In this document: positions 33,862 to 42,264 of the stretch, piece by piece
Numbering within the stretch: position 1 is the stretch's first letter
Layout of the letters: each line of letters begins with the position of its first letter
From: Candidatus Nitrosopumilus sp.
GTDB taxonomy: Archaea > Thermoproteota > Nitrososphaeria > Nitrososphaerales > Nitrosopumilaceae
NCBI GenBank assembly: GCA_013911135.1
Contig: JACERO010000075.1
Span: forward strand, 30,788-94,787
DNA: 64,000 nucleotides
Direction of reading: 5' to 3'
Translations under genes and position numbers: made by a program
Notes under the pieces: generated by a model
Databases searched by the model: none
What the model saw: only the letters and a program-made list of their open reading frames with translations
What the model was told of the DNA's origin: nothing

Positions 33862-35075
33862 TAATTTACTACCGCTGAGATTTCTTTTACATCTGCTTTC
33901 ATTACTGTAGGTTTTTCTAAAACTTCCATGATTGATTCTGTTGCTTTTAGACCATTTCCTGTTACATAACATACCACTTTATCACTTGCATCAATCTTTC
34001 CTTGCTCTACCATTTTTTGAAGAACAGCAACTGAGACTCCACCTGCAGGTTCTGTAAATATTCCCTCAGTCTTTGCAAGAAGTAAAATTGCATCAAGAAT
34101 TTCTTTGTTGTTTGTTTCTTCTGCAAATCCATTGTACTGTTGTAAACGTTTCAATACATATCTACCATCACCAGGATCACCAATTGCTAAACTTTTTGCA
34201 ACAGTATCAGGATACTCAACTGGAATTACTTCATTACTATTTTTTTTAAATGCATCAACAATAGGAGCACAACCATGTGGTTGTGCCGCAATCATATGCA
34301 TATTAGAAACATCACCAAGCAATGAAACACTTTGTAATTCTTCAAATCCTTTACAAATTGCATTAAGCATTGCACCACTTCCAACAGGTACGATTAGTTG
34401 ATCAGGTACTTGCCAATCAAGTTGTTCTGCAACTTCAAACGCTAAAGTTTTTGAACCTTCTACATAATGAGAACGCATGTTAATATTTACAATTCCAATT
34501 CCTTTGGAATCACCAATTTGTGCAGCAATTCTGTTTGCATCATCATATGTTCCATCTACTGCAATGTAATTTGCACCATATGATAATGCCTGTGCAATCT
34601 TTGCCATTTCAATATCACTTGGAGCAAAGATATGACATGGAAATCCACCTTTTGCTGCATGTGCTGCAGTAGCTGATGCCAGATTACCAGTGGATGCACA
34701 ACCAACAGCTGACAATCCAAATTCTTTTGCTTTTGATACTGCAACACCTGCAGGTCTGTCTTTAAATGAAAATGTAGGATTTACAGAATCATTTTTGATG
34801 TAAAGATTTTTCAAGCCTAGTTTTTCTCCTAACTTGTTTGCTTTTGTTAATGGAGTCATTCCAGCATCAATACTTACAATGTTTGATTTGTTCTCTATTG
34901 GTAATAGTTCAAAATATCGCCAATATGTCTGCTCACGGTTAGAAAATGTATCTTTTGTAATTGTTGGAAAATTATACTTTACATCAAGGGGCCCAAAGCA
35001 GTCATCACAAATATACTTGAAAGTAGACTCGTATTCTTTTTTACATTCCCTACATTGCAGTAATGTTCTAGCCAA
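33861..35075 (-). CDS. thrC: threonine synthase
   Basis: A 404-residue PLP enzyme of fold type II that converts O-phosphohomoserine to threonine. An N-terminal zinc ribbon (Cys8-x2-Cys11 and Cys23-x2-Cys26) precedes the catalytic domain. The PLP lysine is Lys105 in FSFKDRPAG, with the phosphate-binding loop in CASTGNLASATAAHAA. The start is TTG at 35075 with a GGAAG ribosome site about 9 bases upstream. Its TAA stop overlaps the ATG of the MoaD-E1 fusion gene, so the two are translationally coupled. Threonine synthase is the best call; a related PLP reaction using a protein-bound sulfur donor is an alternative suggested only by this context. Confidence 0.9.
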   Translation of the reverse strand: MARTLLQCRECKKEYESTFKYICDDCFGPLDVKYNFPTITKDTFSNREQTYWRYFELLPIENKSNIVSIDAGMTPLTKANKLGEKLGLKNLYIKNDSVNPTFSFKDRPAGVAVSKAKEFGLSAVGCASTGNLASATAAHAAKGGFPCHIFAPSDIEMAKIAQALSYGANYIAVDGTYDDANRIAAQIGDSKGIGIVNINMRSHYVEGSKTLAFEVAEQLDWQVPDQLIVPVGSGAMLNAICKGFEELQSVSLLGDVSNMHMIAAQPHGCAPIVDAFKKNSNEVIPVEYPDTVAKSLAIGDPGDGRYVLKRLQQYNGFAEETNNKEILDAILLLAKTEGIFTEPAGGVSVAVLQKMVEQGKIDASDKVVCYVTGNGLKATESIMEVLEKPTVMKADVKEISAVVN

Positions 35076-35122
35076 GATTAATTCTTCCTTTGATAATATA
35101 CATAAAAAATCCTAATATTAAG

Positions 35123-35137
35123 TTAAGTAATACTTAA
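35123..35137. promoter_or_regulatory. palindrome upstream of thrC
   Basis: TTAAGTA-A-TACTTAA is a perfect 7-base inverted repeat around one base, about 50 bases upstream of the thrC TTG and about 20 bases beyond the likely TATA region (35094-35107). It could be a regulator-binding site. AT-rich palindromes arise easily by chance, so this is tentative. Confidence 0.35.
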
Positions 35138-35293
35138 TTTTAATGTGTAGAAAATATAGTAGAAAATCATCTCAGATATGAAATAACGAATACAAAAAAT
35201 GAAGATGTTGAGAAAAATCAACTAAAAATCAAATTTTGATAGATTTCTATTATCATCAGTAAGGTTTTTAGTGATTTTTAAAAAAACATTGTT

Positions 35294-35872
35294 GTGAGAG
35301 TCAATAAAGTTGCAATTGCAATTGGAATAATAATTGTAATTGTAGGGATTATTGCAACAAGTAATCAAAAAGATAATAGAATGAAAATCATTGAAGAAGA
35401 TGCACTAGATAGAGAATTAACACCAGAGGAAGAGATTGCATTAAAAATTCAAGAAAAGTATGACGCAATTGAAAAAGCAAATTTAGAATTTAAATATTCA
35501 CCAAAACCAGCCGAATGGATAACTTCAGGACCATTTCAAATTGATCGTAGTGAATATGTGTTAGGAGAAAAGATTTTTGGAAGAGTTGGAGAATTAGGTC
35601 CTGAAGAAAAAGGACAAATTGCTTTTCTTAACCCACTAAATAGTACACATTATTCAATTTATCGTACTATCCCATTTGATGGTAGCATTAAATCAACATT
35701 CAATTTTTATTTTCCACCGGTACTTTCAAAAGTTGGTGAACATTGTACTGTAGATGATTTAATTGGAGATTGGAGAGTTGTATTTAGAGGAACAGATTAT
35801 CCAAATTTAGAATTTAAAATAACTGAAAATATTCTTCCAGGAAAGGAAGATGATTATGAGCCTATATGTTAG
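35294..35872 (+). CDS. membrane-anchored protein of unknown function
   Basis: A 192-residue protein starting with GTG. Residues 5-24 form a hydrophobic signal anchor (VAIAIGIIIVIVGIIATSN). A charged helical segment follows (residues 30-65, rich in Glu and Lys), then a beta-rich domain with FGRVGELGPEEKGQIAF and two cysteines near the C terminus (GEHCTVDDL; YEPIC). The outer domain resembles the Ig-like domains often seen in thaumarchaeal surface proteins. It ends convergently 1 base from hisI. Function unknown. Confidence 0.65.
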   Translation: MRVNKVAIAIGIIIVIVGIIATSNQKDNRMKIIEEDALDRELTPEEEIALKIQEKYDAIEKANLEFKYSPKPAEWITSGPFQIDRSEYVLGEKIFGRVGELGPEEKGQIAFLNPLNSTHYSIYRTIPFDGSIKSTFNFYFPPVLSKVGEHCTVDDLIGDWRVVFRGTDYPNLEFKITENILPGKEDDYEPIC

Positions 35873-35873
35873 C

Positions 35874-36203
35874 TTATTTTTCTAAATTGTTATGAAAACA
35901 AACTTTCTCACCTAGATGACAAGCTGGTCCAGAGGGTTCAACAAGATAAATAATTGCATCAAAATCACAGTCAACTAAAATTTCTTTAATTTTTTGAGTG
36001 TTTCCTGACTCTTCACCTTTCATCCAAAGTTTATTTCTTGAACGACTCCAAAACCAAGAGTTTCCAGTTTTTTTTGCAAGCTCCAAAGATTCTTTGTTTG
36101 TATAAGCTAAAGTTAGAACATCTTTTGTGTTTGCATCTTGAACTATTACTGGAACTAGGCCACCACTTTTCTCAAAATCTATATCATCAATTGTTTTTTG
36201 CAT
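35874..36203 (-). CDS. hisI: phosphoribosyl-AMP cyclohydrolase
   Basis: A 109-residue enzyme that opens the purine ring of phosphoribosyl-AMP, the third step of histidine synthesis. Motifs are WFWSRSRNKLWMKGEESGNTQ-like (split here as WFWSRSRNKLW and KGEESGNTQ), DCDFDAIIY with metal-binding Asp/Cys, and PSGPACHLGEKVCF. The pyrophosphohydrolase HisE domain is absent from the protein and no hisE lies in the operon, so the second pathway step must be encoded elsewhere. It is the last gene of the operon. Confidence 0.95.
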   Translation of the reverse strand: MQKTIDDIDFEKSGGLVPVIVQDANTKDVLTLAYTNKESLELAKKTGNSWFWSRSRNKLWMKGEESGNTQKIKEILVDCDFDAIIYLVEPSGPACHLGEKVCFHNNLEK

Positions 36204-36225
36204 ATTTTAAAATTAAAAACAGGTC

Positions 36226-37029
36226 TTATAACCTTACAGGAATTTCTTTTTCTTTGAGATATGTTTTGACTCCTTTTACACCATGAATTTCATAGTGAAA
36301 AATTGAAGCAGCCAAAGCAGCATCAACATTAGATTCTTTAAACACATTAACCATATCACTTGGTTTTCCACAACCACCAGAAGCAATTACAGGAACAGAT
36401 ACAGAGTCAACAATTGACTTTGTGAGTAAAATATCATATCCGTCTTTAGTACCATCTTTATCAATACTAGTTAGAAGAATTTCTCCAGCCCCAAGACGTT
36501 CTGCTTTTTGTGCCCATTGAATGGCATCAATTCCAGTTTCTTGTTTGCCACCATAAATGAAAATCTCAAACCAGAATTTTTCATCATTTTCTGAAAAGAT
36601 AGTCACATCATCTTTAGTGTCATAGTTTCTTTTGGTATCAATTGCAACTACAATACATTGACGTCCAAATAATTCCATCAATTTAGTGATCACTTTTGGG
36701 TTTTTTACAGCTCCTGTATTGATTCCAACTTTGTCAGCTCCATTAAGAAGAATATTTCTTGCATCTTCTAATGATTTTACACCACCACCTACAGTAAATG
36801 GAATATCAATTACTGATGCAACTTTTTGTACTAAATCTTTGATTGTTTCTCTTTGTTCATCTGATGCAGTGATATCTAAAAAAACAAGCTCGTCGGCTCC
36901 TTCATTACTGTATTTTTTAGCCAACTCAACAGGATCACCTGCGTCTTTAATTGATTCAAAATGTAATCCTTTAACAACTCTACCATTTTTGACATCCAGA
37001 CAAGGGATAATTCTTTTAGTTAAAGTCAT
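36226..37029 (-). CDS. hisF: imidazole glycerol phosphate synthase, cyclase subunit
   Basis: A 267-residue TIM-barrel enzyme that works with HisH to form imidazole glycerol phosphate and AICAR. The catalytic Asp is in IIPCLDVKNGRVVKG, with DITAS, FTVGGGVKSLEDA, VVAIDTKR (second catalytic Asp), LTSIDKDGTKDGYD and VIASGGCGKPSD. The start overlaps the hisA stop by 4 bases. There is one duplication-derived half-barrel symmetry, as in the family. Confidence 0.97.
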   Translation of the reverse strand: MTLTKRIIPCLDVKNGRVVKGLHFESIKDAGDPVELAKKYSNEGADELVFLDITASDEQRETIKDLVQKVASVIDIPFTVGGGVKSLEDARNILLNGADKVGINTGAVKNPKVITKLMELFGRQCIVVAIDTKRNYDTKDDVTIFSENDEKFWFEIFIYGGKQETGIDAIQWAQKAERLGAGEILLTSIDKDGTKDGYDILLTKSIVDSVSVPVIASGGCGKPSDMVNVFKESNVDAALAASIFHYEIHGVKGVKTYLKEKEIPVRL

Positions 37030-37733
37030 GATAATTTTTTTGCTTCCTCAATTGAAATTTTATTCTCATATAGTGCTTTTCCAAGAATTACTCCAAATGC
37101 ATTCTTTTCTTTAACATCTTTAATATCAACAATATTTGAAATACCACCACTAGCAATAACATTAGTTTTGTTCAAGTTACAAGACTGTTCTAAAAATTCC
37201 AAGTCAGGACCATCCATAGTACCATCACGACTTACATTTGTTAGTAAAAATTCAGTAAATCCCATATCAAGAAATTCTTTGATAGAATCAATTAATTTAA
37301 TTCCAGTTCTATCTTGCCAACCATTGATTACTATTTCACCATCAATATGATCAACTGAAATTACAATTTTTTCAGATCCTAAAGATAAAAGCAATTTTTT
37401 AAGAAGTTCTTTATCTTTAAAGGCCAAAGTTCCAATTACTACTCTATTTGAGATTTTAGCAACATCTAGAATTAATGATTCATCTCTTAGACCTCCAGCA
37501 ACTTCAACAGGGATAGATATTTTCTCGAGTATCTTTTTGATAATTGAAATGTTTGTACCTATTCCTAAAGTTGCATCCAAATCCACAATATGTAACATAT
37601 CAGCACCGTTTGCTTCCCATTTTTTTGCAATTTCAACAGGATTATTACTATACACTGTTTTCTGTTTTGGATCACCTTTGTAAAGTCGAACCACTTGTCC
37701 ATTCATTAGATCAATTGCAGGAATAATTTTCAT
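37026..37733 (-). CDS. hisA: ProFAR isomerase
   Basis: A 235-residue TIM-barrel isomerase opening the sugar ring of ProFAR (fourth step). Motifs are IIPAIDLMNGQVVRLYKGD, LHIVDLDATLG, VEVAGGLRDE, LLTNVSRDGTMDGPD and VIASGGISN. It overlaps hisH upstream and hisF downstream by 4 bases each, so translation of the cluster is coupled. Confidence 0.97.
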   Translation of the reverse strand: MKIIPAIDLMNGQVVRLYKGDPKQKTVYSNNPVEIAKKWEANGADMLHIVDLDATLGIGTNISIIKKILEKISIPVEVAGGLRDESLILDVAKISNRVVIGTLAFKDKELLKKLLLSLGSEKIVISVDHIDGEIVINGWQDRTGIKLIDSIKEFLDMGFTEFLLTNVSRDGTMDGPDLEFLEQSCNLNKTNVIASGGISNIVDIKDVKEKNAFGVILGKALYENKISIEEAKKLS

Positions 37734-38338
37734 TTTTTACACACATCAAGAAAATTCTTTATCATGATTTGTCCCACAGATCCAGATTTTTCTGGGTGAA
37801 ATTGAGTTCCAAAAAAGTTATCTTTCTCAACTACTGCTGGAACTTTAAGACCGTAATCTGATTCTGCAGTAATTACATCATTAGAATTTGGTTTAACTCT
37901 GTATGAGTGAACAAAATAAACCCAAGAACCATTTTCAACTCCTTCTAAAAGTTTACTTGGTTTTTTTATTTCTAAATCATTCCATCCCATATGAGGTACT
38001 TTCATGGAAGACGGAAGAACAATCACATCACCATCAATTATTCCCAAGCCTTTTTCTTTTCCCTCTTCACTTTTTTCAAAAAACATCTCCATTCCAAGAC
38101 AAATTCCAAGAACAGGAGTAACGTTATTAACAAAATCTATAAATCCAGTTTTTGAGTATTTTGTTATGCTTTTGATGGCAGGATCAAAGTTTCCTACACC
38201 AGGAAGTAACAAACCAGAATATTCATTAGATTTATCAAAATCAGTTATCACATCAACTGAAGCTCCTGCTTTTTCAAGAGAATTCTTAAGGCTGAAAATA
38301 TTTCCAGCTCCATAATCAAAAATTGCAACACTAACCAT
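37730..38338 (-). CDS. hisH: imidazole glycerol phosphate synthase, glutaminase subunit
   Basis: A 202-residue class I glutamine amidotransferase that feeds ammonia to HisF. The nucleophile is Cys in LGICLGMEMF, and the His/Glu pair is in GTQFHPEKSG. The N terminus FDYGAGNIFSL is typical of the family. Its ATG overlaps the hisB end by one base. Confidence 0.97.
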   Translation of the reverse strand: MVSVAIFDYGAGNIFSLKNSLEKAGASVDVITDFDKSNEYSGLLLPGVGNFDPAIKSITKYSKTGFIDFVNNVTPVLGICLGMEMFFEKSEEGKEKGLGIIDGDVIVLPSSMKVPHMGWNDLEIKKPSKLLEGVENGSWVYFVHSYRVKPNSNDVITAESDYGLKVPAVVEKDNFFGTQFHPEKSGSVGQIMIKNFLDVCKK

Positions 38339-38934
38339 TACATTGAACCTTTTGTACTTGGAATTCCTTTTTGTTTTTTATCTATCATAGATGCATTTCT
38401 AAATGCAACAGCAAGTGACTTTATTGCAGATTCTACTTTGTGATGATCATTATCTCCATATTTTACAGTAAGGTGTACACAACAATTCAGATTTTGTAGC
38501 AGCGATTGGAAAAAGTGTTCAAGATCTTCTTTGAAGATGTCTTCAATTTTACTTCGTTTAATTGATAAAGTTAACTTCCAAAATGGACGTTTCACTAAGT
38601 CAATTGAAGCTTCAGCAAGAGACTCATCCATTGGAACAGATGCATAGCTAAATCTGGTAATTCCATTTCTAGAGCTTAATGCTTTATCTATTGCTTGTCC
38701 TATAGTAATTGCAGTATCTTCAACAAGATGGTGTTCAATTCCATCATTTAATTTTGCATCAACTTTTAGATCCATCATACCATGTTTACCAAAAGATACA
38801 ATCAAGTGATCAAGAAAATTGATGCTAGTTTTTATGCTTGTTTTTCCAGATCCGTCTATGTTGACAGATACTTGAATGCTAGTTTCTTTGGTACTTCGTT
38901 TGATTGATGCCTTTCGTGGTTTCATATTTATCAC
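38338..38934 (-). CDS. hisB: imidazoleglycerol-phosphate dehydratase
   Basis: A 198-residue manganese enzyme for the sixth pathway step. The two half-domains carry the metal-binding motifs [13 protein letters not shown] and [12 protein letters not shown] in the first, and [10 protein letters not shown] and [13 protein letters not shown] in the second. There is no fused phosphatase domain, so histidinol-phosphate phosphatase must be a separate protein (see next gene). Confidence 0.97.
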   Translation of the reverse strand: MINMKPRKASIKRSTKETSIQVSVNIDGSGKTSIKTSINFLDHLIVSFGKHGMMDLKVDAKLNDGIEHHLVEDTAITIGQAIDKALSSRNGITRFSYASVPMDESLAEASIDLVKRPFWKLTLSIKRSKIEDIFKEDLEHFFQSLLQNLNCCVHLTVKYGDNDHHKVESAIKSLAVAFRNASMIDKKQKGIPSTKGSM

Positions 38935-38951
38935 AGGTTATGGAATATGCT

Positions 38952-39926
38952 TTATTCTAAATTTAATACCTTTGGAAGTAGATTGATAGAATTTAATACT
39001 AGAATAGCGTCATTACGCTGAAATAATTCAAGTTTTTCTTGAGGATTCTTACTTGTGCCAATAATTCCGCAAAAAGTAGTTTTACTTCCCAAGTTAGTGG
39101 CCTTTTTTGCCATGATAAAATCTTCCATAGAATCTCCAACAAATAGAGTTGAGACACTATTCATTCCTTTAATTGCATCTAAAAGTGATTGAGGATTAGG
39201 TTTTGCAAGTTCTCTTGATTCATCTTCAAGAAATGTAGAATTTTTCAAGTTAAATTTCTCCAACAATGTCTTTAATGAATAACTTACAGATTCTTTTCCT
39301 CTTCCGGTTACTATTGCAATTTTTGAATTAAATTTTTTTGATAGTTTTTCAATTAATGAATTATTTAAAATTACATCATCTTGTTCAATTAAACCTGATT
39401 CAGAAAATTTTGAAGTGTTGCTAAATAACTTTTGATATAATTTAGGTCCATAAAAAAGTTGATCAAATATTTGATACAGAAGATTGTCACGATGCATACC
39501 AGGATAAGATAGTTGTTTTTTAATATCAGAAATATCAACTTGATTGTCTAGATATTTTTCTACAGAGGGAATACCACTAGAATCAGTATTTTTTATCACA
39601 TCAAAGATAAAACTTGTTTGATTTTTTTTTAATTTTTTTGCAGCAACTAAAGAAATTATTGCAGCATATGTAAGATCAACTTCGTCATTAAATCCACCTG
39701 TTGATTTGAATCCATCAATTATTTTATAATCCACAGTTATTGTATCATTGATTTTTGCAAAATTTTCCAACACATATTGAGTTGTTTTAATTATTGCTTG
39801 ATCATAGGATTTTGTAATATCAATTAAAACATCATCACAATCGAAAATTATTGTATCAATTTCATTTAGAACATCAATACCAAAATCATCAATATAGATT
39901 CCTTCAGATTTTTTTGTTAAAGTCAT
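38952..39926 (-). CDS. HAD-family phosphatase, probable histidinol-phosphatase
   Basis: A 324-residue HAD hydrolase. Motif I is IIFDCDDVLIDI (nucleophile Asp in DCDD), motif II is AIVTGRGKE, and motifs III and IV are LAKPNPQSLLDA and LFVGDSMEDFIMAKKA. It has a helical cap insert of about 150 residues after motif I. It sits inside the histidine operon between hisC (4-base overlap) and hisB, in a pathway with no other phosphatase gene in the cluster. Histidinol-phosphate dephosphorylation is therefore the best prediction, by context; the motifs alone only show a phosphatase. Confidence 0.8.
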   Translation of the reverse strand: MTLTKKSEGIYIDDFGIDVLNEIDTIIFDCDDVLIDITKSYDQAIIKTTQYVLENFAKINDTITVDYKIIDGFKSTGGFNDEVDLTYAAIISLVAAKKLKKNQTSFIFDVIKNTDSSGIPSVEKYLDNQVDISDIKKQLSYPGMHRDNLLYQIFDQLFYGPKLYQKLFSNTSKFSESGLIEQDDVILNNSLIEKLSKKFNSKIAIVTGRGKESVSYSLKTLLEKFNLKNSTFLEDESRELAKPNPQSLLDAIKGMNSVSTLFVGDSMEDFIMAKKATNLGSKTTFCGIIGTSKNPQEKLELFQRNDAILVLNSINLLPKVLNLE

Positions 39927-40993
39927 TCCAATAAATCTCGAATAGCTAGTAAAAATTTTGAATTCATTTCTTTTGTTCCAATTGTCATTCTAAGACATCC
40001 TTCATGATTTCCTATTTTCCCTAATTTTCTAATTGAAATCCCTTGCTCAGCAAGTGCTGAATAAACTCGTTTGTAGATTCCCTTAGCATCAAATAGCACA
40101 AAATTAGCCTTGGAATCAAAGACTTCAAAGGTATCATATTTCTGCAAAGTCTCAACAATTCTTTTTCTTTCAATTTTGATGTTAGCCACGGCATCTTTCA
40201 TAAGATTTGATTTGTCTAAAGCTAAAATTCCCGATTCAATAGTAATAGTGCTTAGAGGATATGGATACTGTAGAATATTCATAAAGGTATTAGTGAATTT
40301 TTTATTTGCAATAAAATATCCTAGTCTAAGTCCAGCCAAGCCAAATGATTTTGAAAGAGTTTGTACGACAATCAGATTTTTTTGAGTTTTCACCAAACTT
40401 GATAGAGAATAATCACCAAATTCACCATAAGCCTCATCAATTATCACAAGGCCACTAAAAGATTTGATGAATTTTTGTAATTCATTTTTTGAAAATTGAA
40501 ATCCTGTAGGATTATTTGGAGAATCAAGATATAATATATCTGCATTTTTAGATTGTTTGACAAAATCTTTGATATCCAATTTCATATTATTTGAAAATGA
40601 AATTGTAATCAAAGGAATTGAATATAATTTACATCGTTCTTCAAAAAAACCAAAAGTGGGATTAGAAGTAAGAACTTTGGTTTGTTTTGATGCAAAATTA
40701 GATAGTATTAAATCTAAAATTTGATCAGAGCCATTACCAACACCAATCATTGATGAAGGCATTTTAACAAATTCAGATATTCTCTGGATTAAATGTTCTA
40801 CACCACCAAGTGGGTATTCTCTTACGTCAGAATTTTTTCTTGCTGAGGATATAATGTCATTTTGAAATTGTTTTGAGATTACATAGTTTTCATTGGAATC
40901 AAACTTTAGTGCATTCTGATTAAGATCAGGTTTTTGATAACCCCCAATGGAAGAAAGTTTCTTTGTTTTTTCTTCAAACCAATTTTTTTTCAT
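39923..40993 (-). CDS. hisC: histidinol-phosphate aminotransferase
   Basis: A 356-residue fold type I PLP aminotransferase. Motifs are IGVGNGSDQILDLIL, LDSPNNPTGFQ, VIIDEAYGEFGD, and TLSKSFGLAGLRLGY with the PLP Lys. SIRKLGKIGNHEGCLRMTIG near the C terminus matches the HisC family. It overlaps hisD by 4 bases and the HAD gene by 4 bases. Confidence 0.95.
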   Translation of the reverse strand: MKKNWFEEKTKKLSSIGGYQKPDLNQNALKFDSNENYVISKQFQNDIISSARKNSDVREYPLGGVEHLIQRISEFVKMPSSMIGVGNGSDQILDLILSNFASKQTKVLTSNPTFGFFEERCKLYSIPLITISFSNNMKLDIKDFVKQSKNADILYLDSPNNPTGFQFSKNELQKFIKSFSGLVIIDEAYGEFGDYSLSSLVKTQKNLIVVQTLSKSFGLAGLRLGYFIANKKFTNTFMNILQYPYPLSTITIESGILALDKSNLMKDAVANIKIERKRIVETLQKYDTFEVFDSKANFVLFDAKGIYKRVYSALAEQGISIRKLGKIGNHEGCLRMTIGTKEMNSKFLLAIRDLLE

Positions 40994-42264
40994 TTTAATC
41001 TACCCCTAACTGCTTCATAGTGATTAGGAAGTCCTTCAGCTTTTGTTAAAACGTCAAGGTATTTTGAAATTTTGGATAATGAAGATTTGGATGAGATAAC
41101 TTGGGTATTTACCTTGATAAAATCTAAAACTGAAAGTGAACCTCGAATTTTTCCAAATCCACTAGTAGGAAGAATGTGATTTGAGCCTAAAACGTAATCA
41201 CTAGCAGATGATGGGGTATAGTTTCCAAGCAAAATCAATCCAGGGGTAGTAATTTTTGAGGAAAAAGATTCAGGATTTTTTGTCATTATTTGTAGGTGTT
41301 CAGGTGCTAAGATATTTGCAAGTTTTATCATGTCAGATTTAGTTTTGCAAATTGCAATAAATCCATTATTTTTTAGACTAGATTTTACTAAATTATTTCT
41401 TTGAATTTTAGGTATTAATTCAGAAATAATACTACTAACAGATTTTGCAAGTTTTGCAGAAGTTGTAATCAAATAACAAAAAGTATCACTGCTGTGTTCT
41501 GCTTGAGAAACAAGATCTAACGCAACAAATTTTGGATTAGTTGAATTATCTGCAACAATTCCTAATTCAGTAGGACCTGCAAGCATATCAATTCCAGTCT
41601 GATCACTTAACAAAGATTTTGCAGTAGTAACAAATGTACCTCCAGGGCCAACAATTTTATCAACTTTGGTGATGGTTTTAGTGCCATATGATAACGCTGC
41701 AATTGACTGTGCACCACCTGTTTTGTAAATTTCATTAGCACCACAAATATTTGCAGCAACAATTGTTAATGGGTAAATTTTTCCATCTGAATTTGGAGGA
41801 GATACAACTACAATTCTTTTAACACCTGCAACTTTAGCTGGAACTACAGACATTATTACAGAACTTGGATATTTTGCTAATCCACCAGGTATGTAACATC
41901 CAACACTTTCAATTGGAACAAATTTTTTAGAAATTTTAATTCCATTATTGTTAATGGTTTTATTTTTTAAAAGGGATTTAATTATAGATTCTGTTTTTTC
42001 AAGTCTAGCTTTCACTAACCGTAATGCAATAATTTCAGTTTTAGAGACTTGAGAATATGCATTTTTTATTTCTGTTTGAGATAAACGTAATGAAGAGATA
42101 TTTGCACCGCTGAATTTTTTTTCATATTTTTGGATTGCCTCATCGCCATTTTTTTTGATATTTTTGAGAATTGATTCAACTATGCTTTTGTTTTTTTGAG
42201 GCTGTTTTGGAAGAATTTTAGCTGCAAATTTTTCAACATTAGTTACTTTGATAATTTGTATCAA
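40990..42264 (-). CDS. hisD: histidinol dehydrogenase
   Basis: A 424-residue zinc enzyme that oxidises histidinol to histidine in two NAD-dependent steps. Motifs include CYIPGGLAKYPSSVIM, GAQSIAALSYGT, KIVGPGGTFV, DMLAGPTELGIVAD, LDLVSQAEHSSDT and LAPEHLQIM. The length is normal. It overlaps hisG by 4 bases. Confidence 0.97.
   Translation of the reverse strand: MIQIIKVTNVEKFAAKILPKQPQKNKSIVESILKNIKKNGDEAIQKYEKKFSGANISSLRLSQTEIKNAYSQVSKTEIIALRLVKARLEKTESIIKSLLKNKTINNNGIKISKKFVPIESVGCYIPGGLAKYPSSVIMSVVPAKVAGVKRIVVVSPPNSDGKIYPLTIVAANICGANEIYKTGGAQSIAALSYGTKTITKVDKIVGPGGTFVTTAKSLLSDQTGIDMLAGPTELGIVADNSTNPKFVALDLVSQAEHSSDTFCYLITTSAKLAKSVSSIISELIPKIQRNNLVKSSLKNNGFIAICKTKSDMIKLANILAPEHLQIMTKNPESFSSKITTPGLILLGNYTPSSASDYVLGSNHILPTSGFGKIRGSLSVLDFIKVNTQVISSKSSLSKISKYLDVLTKAEGLPNHYEAVRGRLK

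Noticed and set aside
33862..33972. N-terminal extension of the MoaD-E1 fusion
   Set aside because: It overlaps the 3' end of thrC in another frame and has no family match; MANITFTIPS at 33861 is the natural start.
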